Assembly: GCA_958299035.1 (NCBI GenBank)
Contig: CATQJL010000112.1
Coordinates: forward strand, 65,813,117 to 65,877,116
Direction of reading: 5' to 3'
DNA from: Cylicocyclus nassatus
Taxonomy: Eukaryota > Nematoda > Chromadorea > Rhabditida > Strongylidae
DNA length: 64,000 nucleotides
The position numbers and the translations under genes are program-made. The notes under the pieces are model-generated. The model searched no databases. It was not told the DNA's origin and saw nothing but the letters and a program-made list of their open reading frames with translations. The number at the start of each line of letters is the position of its first letter. Position 1 is the first letter of the stretch. Shown one piece after another: positions 32,067 through 42,272 of the stretch.

Positions 32067-33000
32067 TTAGGTTGTGATAAGTTGTAATAAGTTCTGTCCA
32101 CGATTTTTTATCAATAACGGCTAATTCATTTGCAATAAAGTGTATAAGCTTTTGAAAGCTCTAAGTCTGCTCTGCAAACTAGTATGCTTCATCCCCCAAC
32201 TTAGCAAGATAACAAGAACGGTACTGGCATAAGAAGAGAAAAATCCCAAGAGGCAAAAAATCCGTTTTCGACATTTTTTCTTTTAAAATTTCCCCATTCT
32301 CCATTGGTATTTGTCATTCAACATGCTTGACAAACAACAAACGAACAGCCTATTATACTCTTGTGGTTGTAATGGCATTGTTTGCGCTTGTTCCCTTCCT
32401 TCTACAGAATTTCTAATGCCATTTTTTCAGAAGTTGAGCAGGGCAAAGTTTTGCTGAGGCGATGTTAATCGCCTTGCCTACCTAACCTGTGTGTTCCCCA
32501 ATTATTAAGATTTTAAGTGGCTAACTTATAGATTTAAAGATTTTATAGCCAAAGACGATCCCTACTGCTTCTTTTGGATTATGCGTCTACCGCCCTTTCT
32601 CAGAATTGCCTTCAGACGCCCAACGTCAACATTGAAAAGAGGTTAGAAAGAAGATATTTTTTGAGTAAATTTATTGGAACTTTTCTGCATTTTTGAATCC
32701 CTGCAAAAGCTATAGCAGTCTTTTTTTAGCTCAGCAAATTTTCAGAGCATTTTGTAAGCATTCTGACCTCAACGAGGGTGGCTCAAACCAGTTGTCGAAA
32801 ATGGATTTTTTCCTCTTTGGAATTCCAAACTTGGTGCTCGTAAACTTTTTACATTTCACTGATGAAAGAAAGTGAGGTGAAAAATTTGGTAGAGCGGACT
32901 TAAAGCTTTCGCATGCATATATACATTTTTCAAAACATTGTGCAAAATACCGTGAAAAAATCGAAAGAAAAAATGGGACAGAACTTATTACACAACCTAA
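32067..33000. mobile_element. Mariner-type inverted-repeat element, 934 bp
   Basis: Left end TTAGGTTGTGATAAGTTGTA continues TAAGTTCTGTCC. Right-end inverse is TTAGGTTGTGTAATAAGTTC, continuing TGTCCC. TA flanks both sides. Further in, TTTTGAAAGCTCTAAGTCTG pairs with an inverted GCGAAAGCTTTAAGTCCG. No transposase frame is seen. Confidence 0.75.
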
Positions 33001-34125
33001 TAAAATGAGTTCTCGTTGAATTTGTAAAAGTAAAGATGTGCCTATACCTCGAATGTGTCAAACTTATAAAGGAGAAGTTCAACAGAGGCAGTGCAAGATT
33101 GAAAAACTCAAAAGGATTTTAACTTATACTTGTATCGTTAACAGGCATCGCACACTTCTGCAATAACACATAGGTGGTACTAGCGTTCCAACGCGGAAAC
33201 CTCTCATAACTATTTTCAGAGAAATGATTAGGAAACGAAGTCAGATTTGTAATCAGCGTCCCAAGAGTATAATGTTATACATCACGTCACTTTCAAAAGG
33301 CCACGATCATCGAATCCTATCATCGTAAGGTAGTTTGTGCGGAGAGATACAGCAGACGGCGAGTGGGCTGAAAGAGCGTTCGATCAGCGAGACGCCGACA
33401 ATGCCCGTAGACATCTTGTCTTTGCGTGCGATAAATCGCCTACATCATCTTTAATGCTACTGATAACAAATCTTTTAGGCTGTTGGCTGTTTCAAATCTC
33501 ACAGTGATGGTTATTCCGTGAAGAAATGCTGCTGTAACACCGCATATTGCAATTCTACTTGGTCTCATAAATTCTTTAAAGTAAATTTGATTCTTGTGTT
33601 TTTGATGATAGCTACTGTTTGATTTGATACGAATTTGATAAACGTAATGTTATTAATCGATTGCAATGCGTTGGTGTTGGTGTAATCTCACATATAAGAG
33701 ACCAAATTAATCTGCCAAGGTCATTCTGTGAGGATTTCTTGAAGGAACGAGAGTTTGGCAAATGTTTTGGCAAATTAGCACTTTTTGCACATTCTTCTTT
33801 AATGAGAAGTCTGGGCAAGAAAGAAAATAAGTTGCTTGAGAAGTTTCATTTTTGAGCTCCAAGATTTTGCTATCGTAAATCAGCTACACAAAATTCTTTA
33901 CTATCAGCAAAAAAATTTACGGTCAATATGGCTAAGTTTCCACAACCTCGTTCTTTGACCTTTTTGCGTCGTAAAGATGAATGAATTGTTATCAGTATGC
34001 AAACTTTACCTATCTTACGAATGCAATAAAAATTGTGACCTGCCATTTTTTTTAATCAAAAAAAAAATCTCTCAGATTTGCGCATAGAGAAAATTGGAGA
34101 GAGTATTTCACTTTGCGCCTTTTCT
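33001..34125. other. Stretch with no recognisable feature
   Basis: AT-rich. An open frame at 33,661-33,855 has no family resemblance, initiator support or splice context that I can defend. Confidence 0.35.
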
Positions 34126-34926
34126 TTATAGGGGACTAGCTGGCTTACCCGGCTCCGCCGTATCCGGACCAAACTTGGCACACATACACTTCGGGCCCCG
34201 GCGGGTGTCACAGTCCACTTTTCGTTATCGATCGATGTCGATTCGATTTTACCGATTTTTATCGATTTTTTTGCAGAGTTCACCTACAGAGCTAGGAGTT
34301 GGCACAGGGGGGGAAGTGAGCATGCGGATTCCGAATACAATATTAGTTTTCAGAATTATCGATTACTCTTATTGATTTTATCGATTTTTTGTAAATTTTG
34401 ACATGCGAGGCTGGGATTTTGCAACTGCCAACTCCCAGCCCCCTAGCTCAAACTTTGCAAAAAATCGATAAAATCGATAAAAGTAATCGATAATCCCGAA
34501 AACCAATATTGTATTCGGAATCCCCATGCTCGATTACCCCCCTGCGCGAACTCCCAGCCCCGTAGCTCAAACTTTGCAAAAAAATCGGTAAAATCGATAA
34601 AAGTAATCGATAATCCTGAAAACCAATATTGTATTCGGAATCCCCATGCTCGATTACCCCCCTGTGCCAACTCCCAGCCCCGTAGGTGAACTCAGCAAAA
34701 AAATCGATAAAAATCGATAAAATCGATATCGATCGATGACGAAAAGTAGCCTATGACACCCGCCGGGGCCCGTAGTGTATGTGTGCCAAGTTTGGTCCGG
34801 ATCGGTTCAGAAATGGAATTTTCTATTCGGAACATACGTACATACATACATACATACATACAGACAGACATACAGACAGACATACAGACAGACATACAAA
34901 CAGACATTCAGCTTTATATATAAGAT
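34126..34926 (+). mobile_element. Palindromic repeat family with CTGT-rich end, copy 2
   Basis: It begins GGACTAGCTGGCTTACCCGG and ends in a (CATA)/(CAGA) stretch plus TTCAGCTTTATATATAAGAT. ACCAAACTTGGCACACATAC at 34,168 is repeated inverted at 34,780. Two to three internal subrepeats of about 120 bp contain CAAACTTTGCAAAAAATCGA and TTCGGAATCCCCATGCTCG. It is in the opposite orientation to 349-1,172 and better preserved. Confidence 0.7.
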
Positions 34927-35474
34927 TTCTATTCAAGTAAAATTTACCTTACATTTCTGTCGGTGCTCTTCTAGAGATCATCTCAAGCACTTCTTTCATC
35001 AGCTACACTCTCAACAATATCATTGTCTGCTATCTCTCTTGACTCGCAAATTCTTACCTAACCATTTTGTTGGCGTTCGTTGCTTACCAAACAGCATTCT
35101 GGTAATATCATTTTTGGTGAGACTCAATTTCCTCTCACAATCTGTTTCTAATTAGGAGTAAATAAACATCAAAATTACATTCAAAAAGATGTAATGGGCT
35201 CTCTTGAACATGTAGATAGACATCAGCCAAAGAACATCGGGCTGCTTTGCATTTGGCAAAGGTTAGGATTCTCGCAAATTGTTGCACTATGTGAAACCGG
35301 GTACGTCACCAGCAGCTATTCCAACGTTCATACTCAAGAGTGCCGCCTATCGCCTAGCTTTAATTACGATCGTTCTTCTACCTATAGGAAATGCACTAAA
35401 AAAATACATGTAAAAGTGACGGAAATGATCACTGTAGCAAGAGAATTCGGCACTTTTTTGTTATCCAAACCCAT
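34927..35474. other. No supported feature
   Basis: A 94-codon plus-strand frame (35,194-35,478) contains several Cys but has no splice or family support. Nothing else is recognised. Confidence 0.3.
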
Positions 35475-35930
35475 TTAAAATAAATATTGCTTTTTTTCTT
35501 GTACCAAATTTGGTAAAAACTTCAGAGGATGGAGACTCAACCCTTTTGCCATTGTCAAAAAAACTGACATGTCATCTGCATGTTCAACAGGTTTTACCAA
35601 GAGTTTGTTTAGCCTATGTAGCAATGTAAGATCAATCGTTTTCCAATTAATTATGGCCCCATTTATATTCAACTGTTAATGAACATCAACATCCCAAAAT
35701 AGAATCCTTTGTTCAATAAAGATATTACGTTTGCCCAAAATAGAGGAGTGACCATTGTTGCATGAACTAAGCGACGAAACAAGCTCTGCCAGGTACTTCA
35801 AACAATCATCAATAGTCTTTCCTGGCTAAGTTTGCATGGCAGTAACAGTTTGAAGAGAAAGGTATTTTTGAATCATTGCTAAGAGCGAAAAAGATGTTTT
35901 GATGTAAGTTTCGGTATTATTTCTTCGGTT
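35475..35930 (-). pseudogene. Unrecognised broken coding frame
   Basis: The minus strand keeps one frame largely open for about 150 codons with protein-like composition: KTIDDCLKYLAELVSSLSSC, then KRNIFIEQRILFWDVDVH, then a stop at a TTAACAG that could instead be a splice acceptor, then INGAIINWKTIDLTLLHRLN and MAKGLSLHPLKFLPNL, ending in a stop at 35,475. I do not recognise the family. Two in-frame stops mean that it is either multi-exon or a pseudogene. Confidence 0.28.
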
Positions 35931-36199
35931 TATTTTCCGCTGTGCAGTTTCTAGGTCCTTTTAAATGCTCTCATACCTAAACGGAGATGATTTTAAAAAA
36001 CATGTCAAACTGAGCCTAAACGTTCAAAATTTTATTTTGACAAGTGCCAGGGAGACAGTTCTAATAGGATCTATGGAAAAAAATTCTAAATTGAAGTACG
36101 TATCTAATGAGAACATTTTGAAAGAATGGGTCCGGATAACGGAAAAGTAACAAAAGTTCTGCAAAATAATTGAATATTCACAGATAAGAGGATGAGCAT

Positions 36200-36905
36200 A
36201 GCGCAAAGATAATTGCTTTGCTTGTATTTTACCACATCCTACTTATTTTTTATCTTGTCCACTGCTAAGAGCGTCTCACTAATAAGCTGCATTGGAGCTG
36301 GTAAGGGATTCGGGTCACGTCCCAGTATGTATGCAAAGTCTACGCGGAACAAACGTTCAGATTCACAGAGGAGTAGGCTCTCAAGATGTCGAACGCAACT
36401 CCAAGTGCATAGCATATTACACAGTTCTAGACGCAGCCCAATAATAAAAAAATTTGGGAATAACTTCTGCTGAATCGATTATCGTTTTTTGGTCCATAAG
36501 AAGGCCAGGTTACCATTGATACAAGGGAAAAATTCTAAGAAATTATTTGTACTGGAACAAACCCAGCAAAGATCCTGCCTCGATATTCATCGGTGTCTTC
36601 CTGTAAGTAGTACTTTTGAAATAAGCCTTGGAAGGATAAAAATCTACCAAAGCCTTTATGCGATACGTGTTGTATCTTCTGTACGTATTGATTACTTTTC
36701 GCAAGGAAAGCCTCAACTGCACAAAACCCCCATTCCCACCCGTAGACAGCACCTGGAAAATCCCGTTTTTTTCCTTTCTTTCAAAATTACTCAGACTTAC
36801 CGCATCTGGTGTTAATTTCAAGTCCACCTGGTTCCTTTTGAAGAGAGTATCCATCAGTCAAAACATTTGTGTAACAATCCGATCCTGCCCAAATCAATTA
36901 AAATA
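36200..36905. other. Stretch with no recognisable feature
   Basis: Overlapping open frames of about 100 codons occur on both strands, but none shows domain or splice support. Confidence 0.3.
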
Positions 36906-37121
36906 CAGTCGAGTAGATTTAGCGGTAAATATAGTGTGCTTGCACAGAAGGTGAAATGCGGTGAAATTTGCGCGTGAACAAGTAGCCACGTCAGTACCGC
37001 GGGTATCTTGCGCGCGCAATTGGCCGACGTCACAGTCGAAACTATTTCTTCACGCGCCAATTTCACCGCATTTCACCTTTTGTGCAAGCACACTATATTT
37101 ACCGCTAAATCTACTCGACTG
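36906..37121. mobile_element. TA-flanked MITE with ~65-bp inverted repeats
   Basis: Left end CAGTCGAGTAGATTTAGCGG continues through TAAATATAGTGTGCTTGCAC. The right end is its inverse with few mismatches. TA lies on both sides. The 216-bp element is CG-rich in its centre (GCGCGCGCAATTGGCC). Confidence 0.85.
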
Positions 37122-37302
37122 TACCTAGACAAGACACCTTTAGTTTGCATTTTGATTCGACCATTTGAAATCTTTGCAAATAAGTCAGAACCTTGACATT
37201 AACTGTATAGTGCGACTTTCAATAAATCTCGGCATGATAGTAATATTTTGTTCTTTCTTCTTAAGCCATACACGAGATTGGTAATCGATTTATTTGATCC
37301 AC

Positions 37303-37337
37303 GGCTAACGTTTCGGCAGATCGCCTTCGTCAGAGCC
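37303..37337 (-). ncRNA. Hammerhead-ribozyme-like motif of the Penelope element
   Basis: On the minus strand: GGCT, then CTGACGA (core box 1, CUGANGA), then a short stem-loop AGGC-GATCT-GCC, then GAAACGTT (core box 2, with a minimal helix III), then AGCC, which pairs with the initial GGCT to close helix I. This matches the type I hammerheads with very short helix III described for Penelope-like retroelements. Predicted cleavage follows the second U of ACGUU. It lies about 230 nt downstream of the endonuclease stop codon, where the element's 3' terminal repeat is expected. One unpaired A precedes stem II, so activity is not certain. Confidence 0.6.
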
Positions 37338-37567
37338 TGTAAGGGACAATACGATTCGCATCCAATTCGAACCGGCACCTCCACAGCTGAACAGACGAAA
37401 TGCTAGACCTCGTTCTCGATCACTAGTTCAGCTGCACGGTCAAGCACGTACCCTTTGGATTACGCCGATACTCCTCTTCAGAGGAAAAGTTGGGTCACGT
37501 CGTCCGGTGATAGAGAAAGTTTGACTTGTTAGACGTGCATGCAGACCGCTACTTATATACTACCAGA

Positions 37568-38486
37568 TCAGAATAACTGATCTAGATAAGGAGAAACTTC
37601 ATGCGTAATCGCTAAGTTTTCCTCTTTTCGGTTCATTCTTGGGTTTCTGGCATGAATCCAAAACGCTTCCAAACACTTACGTGCTTGTGTCTGGGATTCA
37701 TAGGCCAAGATTCTCACAGAAATCTCAAAGTTTGATCTCGCATGTTGCGCTACTCTGTGGGTGCCTAGGGGTGTCGATGTACGTGCCTTATCTCTGCCGT
37801 CTATATGCTCTTTGATACGGATACATAGTGGACGCGCTGTTTCCCCTATGTATTCCTCACCGCAAGTCGTGCATGAGATTAAGTAGATGACTCCAGTTGC
37901 CATGCAATCCCCTTCTCTGCTTGCAGGGCAGATTATGCAATTCGGGGTGACACAATTGCGATCATACAAGCGATTGCGAACTAAGATGGTTTTCAGGTTG
38001 TTTGGCGGTAGTTCAACAATCGTAACCAAATTCTCAAATCCTACTCTTCTCAAGCACTGTCGCAATGATGCACTTTCTTTAGATATATATGGAATGCAAA
38101 ATGTAACTTTTTCAGTAACGTGAGGGGCATCTGCTCGCACGTGATCTCTACTGCTGCTCTTTGTTATTCCTGCATGTGTATATCCATTAGAAGCCGCTAT
38201 ACTACGCGCAAGCGCCATCGATTCTGCCTTTTCTTTCGGACCACTACAGACCAGAGAAGCAGTGCGAAACATGTTGTTGATAACTGCTCTCTTCGTCCAT
38301 GGCGGATGAGCCGAAAGTGAATGGACTAGAATATTTTTAGTGCTGGGCTTACGAAGACAATGAGAGGAAAGCAAATTCAAATCGCTTAGAGTTTTTGACC
38401 AATTTTTACTCTTCAAAAGCCTCCGAATGACGTCCAAAGAGCTTATCCCTTGCACTGATGAGACACAAAATTCTGAAGTTGGAGCC
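37568..38486 (-). pseudogene. Penelope-like element, C-terminal part with GIY-YIG endonuclease
   Basis: An open frame of about 295 codons from a GTG at 38,455, open upstream to 38,486. Around residues 50-62 it reads HPPWTKRAVINNMF, the segment after the reverse-transcriptase thumb in Penelope-like elements. Residues 168-184 (CVTPNCIICPASREGDC) form a Cys cluster. The GIY-YIG nuclease follows: GVIYLI (188-193), EYIGET (201-206), then Arg-rich PLCIRIKEHI and a Glu in CLEAFW. The reverse-transcriptase core is missing upstream. The frame opens right after a TTTTAG, which could be a splice acceptor or a 5' truncation point. This is the endonuclease half of a retrotransposon, not a host nuclease. 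Confidence 0.82.
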
Positions 38487-39000
38487 TAAAATATTTTTGA
38501 TTTACCCAAACCTCAAATATCTCCCTGTTCAAATACCGTATACACGTTACTAGTACAAACCAATACGATTCAGTTTTTGTTAAACACTTTCACTATGAGA
38601 TTCTTGGCAAGAGCAGACCTCGCAGCTCTTTCATGATTAGATATTGGGAGGATTGTGGGCTCAACAACTTGCAGAAAGTTATCCAGAATTAGGCACGCTA
38701 TAGTTCTAAGTGCGTTACTGATTTGGGAATGTAATTTGCAAGTCTGGCTATAGGCCAGAATTGGAAAAACCTATATTTTTGTAGCAAATTCTTCAAAGGA
38801 TGTATATGCATAAAAAAATTACTGAAGGACTCGCTGCAGCAAAAAATAATCTAAATGAATGCAGTGTAAGAGGTTAGGAGGTACTAGGGCATGCCGCACC
38901 TAAATGAGGGTTTCGAAAGTTTTTGCGTTTGCGTAGCAGATTGACTGACATTTGAACGCTCACAGTTCCTTCCTCATCGAGCAGATGATATACACACATA
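38487..39000. other. Stretch with no recognisable feature
   Basis: No reverse-transcriptase motifs are visible on the minus strand here, which supports 5' truncation of the Penelope-like element. Confidence 0.4.
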
Positions 39001-39177
39001 ACCTTTGATTCAATTGGCTCGGCGGCTGAAAGGCTGGGCTTTGTGACTCAATTGAGGCCGCTCGCGTCCGCGACGCAGTCTGCGTTTCTCTCACACGCGT
39101 GCTCTTTAACCAATATCTAGCCTTAATAGGTCACGAGGCCCCGCCCTCCAGCCGTCAAGTAAGTTGAATCAAAGGGT
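39001..39177. mobile_element. ACCTTTGATTCAAC MITE, copy 3
   Basis: ACCTTTGATTCAATTGGCTC at the left and AAGTTGAATCAAAGGGT at the right are inverse ends. The internal CGCTCGCGTCCGCGACGCAG matches copies at 30,991 and 31,826. TA adjoins the left end and TA follows GGG at the right, consistent with a TA target. Nothing is recognised in 39,178-39,570. Confidence 0.75.
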
Positions 39178-39571
39178 ACTTCAGAATGAGAGCTTCAAGG
39201 CGAGTGCGATGATATACAGCTTGATTGGAATTGGGTTGAGTTCTGATCATTGCCCGTAACTACTTTTAATGTTCCTGGCATCTGCTGGACCCGTAGCAAA
39301 AGTGCGGTCAATAGTAACTGTGTATAACTCGCTTTGCAATTCTCGATTGCCAAATGACGAAACTGGAGCTCACTGAGATGAAACCTTACTCGACCAGCAC
39401 AAGACTCAAGGTATACAAATTTACATATCATCATTCTACGACTAGGAGACGTGAGACCGCATTGAGCCATTGTCTAAACAAGCCCAATCGTGTACCTAGC
39501 CGGTTTATACTTGTTATTCATCTCTCCAGATATATTCACTCTCAATAGGTAAGCACAAACTCAAACTTGTT

Positions 39572-40117
39572 AACACGTTTCGGACCGGTGCTGCACATGG
39601 TGCAGCACGCTGCTTTGAAGGATCTTTTTGACGTTTACAGGAGTTTTTCTTTTAGTCCAAGGTTATCAAGTCAAAGATCTAAGCTTCTACTTTTCAAGTG
39701 ACACTGTAGAGTTGTGTTGCCAATATTTGTTTAGGAGATACAAGCGCAAATCGAACAACAGTTGCAACGAAGTGCGACAACGCGAACGACGGGTGCGACG
39801 TCGCAACTTTTCCTTGCTTCGATTCTAAAGAGAAAAACCGTAGTTTCAATACTGATGTGTACCGTCTACAACGTAGATACTTTTGGATACTATTAGAAAC
39901 TAAGTTCTTGTTCTTATCTTTCAGGAAAACACAGCAGTCCTTCTCAAGCGGCAAAATTCAAACACTTCGAATTCACTCAGAACTTTCATTATGAAACTTA
40001 TCCGACAAGATGATTACAGATGTAGCACACAGTCTGCGAAATAAGGTCCCTTTGTTGGCTAACTGCTGAAAGTGCACTCTTTTTCGCCGCGCGCGATTTC
40101 GCGGTCCGAAACGTGTT
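39572..40117. mobile_element. DNA element with AACACGTTTCGGACCG termini
   Basis: AACACGTTTCGGACCG at the left and CGGTCCGAAACGTGTT at the right are exact inverses, flanked by TT...AA so that both ends read TTAA when extended. The right two-thirds are shared with 2,805-3,170. There is no transposase. A TTAA target would suggest a piggyBac-like source, but this is inference from the ends only. Confidence 0.65.
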
Positions 40118-40119
40118 AA

Positions 40120-42034
40120 GACAATGTCTGCAGTGCGGTCTCGCGTCTCCTAGTCATAGAATAGATAACACCTCGCATTAATGGCTCACATCAATGTGAG
40201 CCTTCAGGCAGAATTTCCGACTCTCAAAAATGCATCTTCGATTCTGTGCTCAGTCTAGTACGTTTGGCCTAAGCTCTTTCGTTATCGAAATCAGTCATTT
40301 GAAGGTGAGTAAGCACAGAAGACATTTTTCAAAAAAAAAATGTAACTGAGCGAAGCAACTGGTACACAATTGCGTTGTGGTGGAAGCAGTTGAAACTTCT
40401 TTCAATTTTTCAATATTTTTCGACAAACATTTTCGACACGGGATCGTAATCATTCTTAAGTGATTCATTACCAGAATGCGTTCGCAGCCATTCTTCTAGC
40501 ATTTACATACGATAAAACCTTTTTGAACGACAAAGACACCGAATTTTACACGTATTAAAAATGAATGATACCTTTGCAAGCATAGAATCTTAGTTTCTAT
40601 GGTCGCACTCCAGCATTCCGCACAAAAAAGCTTCAGTTTTTTGACATCTCTGATGAAGCTATCTATTCTATCCTTCATATTCACCTGCCAATATATCTCC
40701 ACATTACAACATCTCGTACATCAAAAACAGTTGATGAAGCTCTTCAAGCTGTGCAGAGATCTCAAATACGAGTCAGCTCCTGATAGCCTTCAAGATTTGG
40801 TCCTTTATTCTCAAACGTCGAAATGATTATACCTTGATCAGCAACTAAATAATCGCAAACTTATTTGGGCGTTTATCCGATATGCTAATCCAAATTTAGT
40901 ACTCGTCGCGAATATTTCTGTGGGGTTAGGTTACCATCGAATGGTGTCTCTTCAAGGCAGGGTCCCGGCAAAAAGATGGGTGCCGGGTTTTTGTGGCGAT
41001 GTCGCCAACTTTCTCTTCTTTGAAGTCATTATTTGAGTTGATGGAAAATATTCCAAACTTGTACTGATTATCCAACCAATAGTGCTATGCATATTGCTGC
41101 TGAGAACAAATGGGTTTCTAGTATATTGAAATTTTCAAACCCCAACTTTCGACTTGTGGTTTATCGAGAATTTCATGACTCCAAAACATCATTTGTTCTT
41201 ATCAGCAGCATGCTTAGCACTGTTGGGTCGGATAAGCAATACAACTTTGCAATGTTTCCACCAACTTAAAAAGAAAGGAAAATGACTCCAAAGAAAACTC
41301 AGTCGGCCGCCGGCGATTATCAGGGGATCATACAAAAAGCTGGAAAATGCGGCTTGTATAGCCTCTCGCTTCTGTTCGATATGTTCATAGTGAAAGATTG
41401 TGGAAATAATCACTGATAGGTACACAGCGAAATCCAGATATCCTGCTTCCGCGTTGAAATTTCGGGGGTTAGAAGTGGCAGAGAAAGATCGGACTTTGGC
41501 CGATAGGTTTCATATGGGGGCTCCTACCCTGTGACCTTGTTTTGTCACGGGCCTCATTCTGCCGTACTGCTAAGGATTCCCTCTCCGGCGGGGATGTTAA
41601 TGAATGTGGCACTTATGGGCATTATCTGATTGACATCAATTTATCCGAGTAACATTCGAAAATTGAATAATATTCAACCAAATTCGAAACGAATGACATT
41701 CGATACTCAAATATCATCTACTCAAATATCATTCGAAATCCGAATATTCGGAAATTTTAATTTTCAAAAATATTTGGTAGTCGAATATTCGAATATTTCG
41801 AGGCATTAGTGCAAATCATCTTCAGCAGATTGTTGACATGACCTTTCTGTGGGCACATAGTAGCTAAGGTCGTGCACATGACTACGAATCAACTTCAAAC
41901 AAGAAATTCTAGAGAACACCTACGGCAGTATATGGAAATTGCAGATGAAAAGAAAATGGCAGGATTATAATTGGGCAATACTCTTGGTGAGTGTTATTTC
42001 TTAGCGATCGTAAAAACGCTGATATTAGTGCTTC
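40120..42034. other. Stretch without recognised genes
   Basis: The overlapping frames at 40,496-40,826 and 41,087-41,425 have no supported identity. At 41,650-41,805 there is a patch rich in ATTCGAATATTCG words. Confidence 0.35.
41650..41805. repeat. ATTCGAATA-rich simple repeat
   Basis: Repeated ATTCG, CGAATATTCG and TCAAATATCATTCGA words make this stretch locally palindromic and low-complexity. Confidence 0.6.
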
Positions 42035-42038
42035 ACTA
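42035..42038. repeat. Target-site duplication (ACTA), left of LTR element
   Basis: ACTA precedes the 5' LTR and also follows the 3' LTR at 49,832-49,835, as expected for a single integration event. Confidence 0.75.
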
Positions 42039-42254
42039 TGTCGGGATGCAGCTAGTTAGAACAGCTGCTCGAGAAGGAGGTTGGCCGAAGACAGCCAACC
42101 TCTGGCAGTGACGCCTCGGCCGCCGGCAGCAACCGGTTGCCTTCCCCCTTTTTCTTTCCCCCTTTTGTATATAATTATTTATAATAAACATTATAGTAAC
42201 GTATGTAAGCCCGCTACACATCAGGTAAAGGACCTGCAGACCTTTAACCTGACA
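42039..42254 (+). repeat. 5' LTR of Ty3/gypsy element (216 bp)
   Basis: It begins TGTCGGGATGCAGC and ends CTTTAACCTGACA (TG...CA). It is the same length as the 3' LTR at 49,616-49,831. I see one difference (GAAGACAGCC here, GAAGACCGCC there). A TATATAATTATTTATAATAAA segment near 42,165 could serve as promoter and polyadenylation region. Confidence 0.92.
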
Positions 42255-42272
42255 TGGAAGTCCCGGATGGAA
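42255..42272 (+). other. Primer binding site of the LTR element
   Basis: TGGAAGTCCCGGATGGAA starts immediately after the 5' LTR. The leading TGG would pair with the CCA end of a tRNA primer. The tRNA identity cannot be assigned from sequence alone. Confidence 0.6.

Noticed and set aside
32855..32875. CACTGATGAAAGAAAG as a second hammerhead core
   Set aside because: No GAAAC box or helix I pairing follows, and it lies inside a mariner-type repeat.
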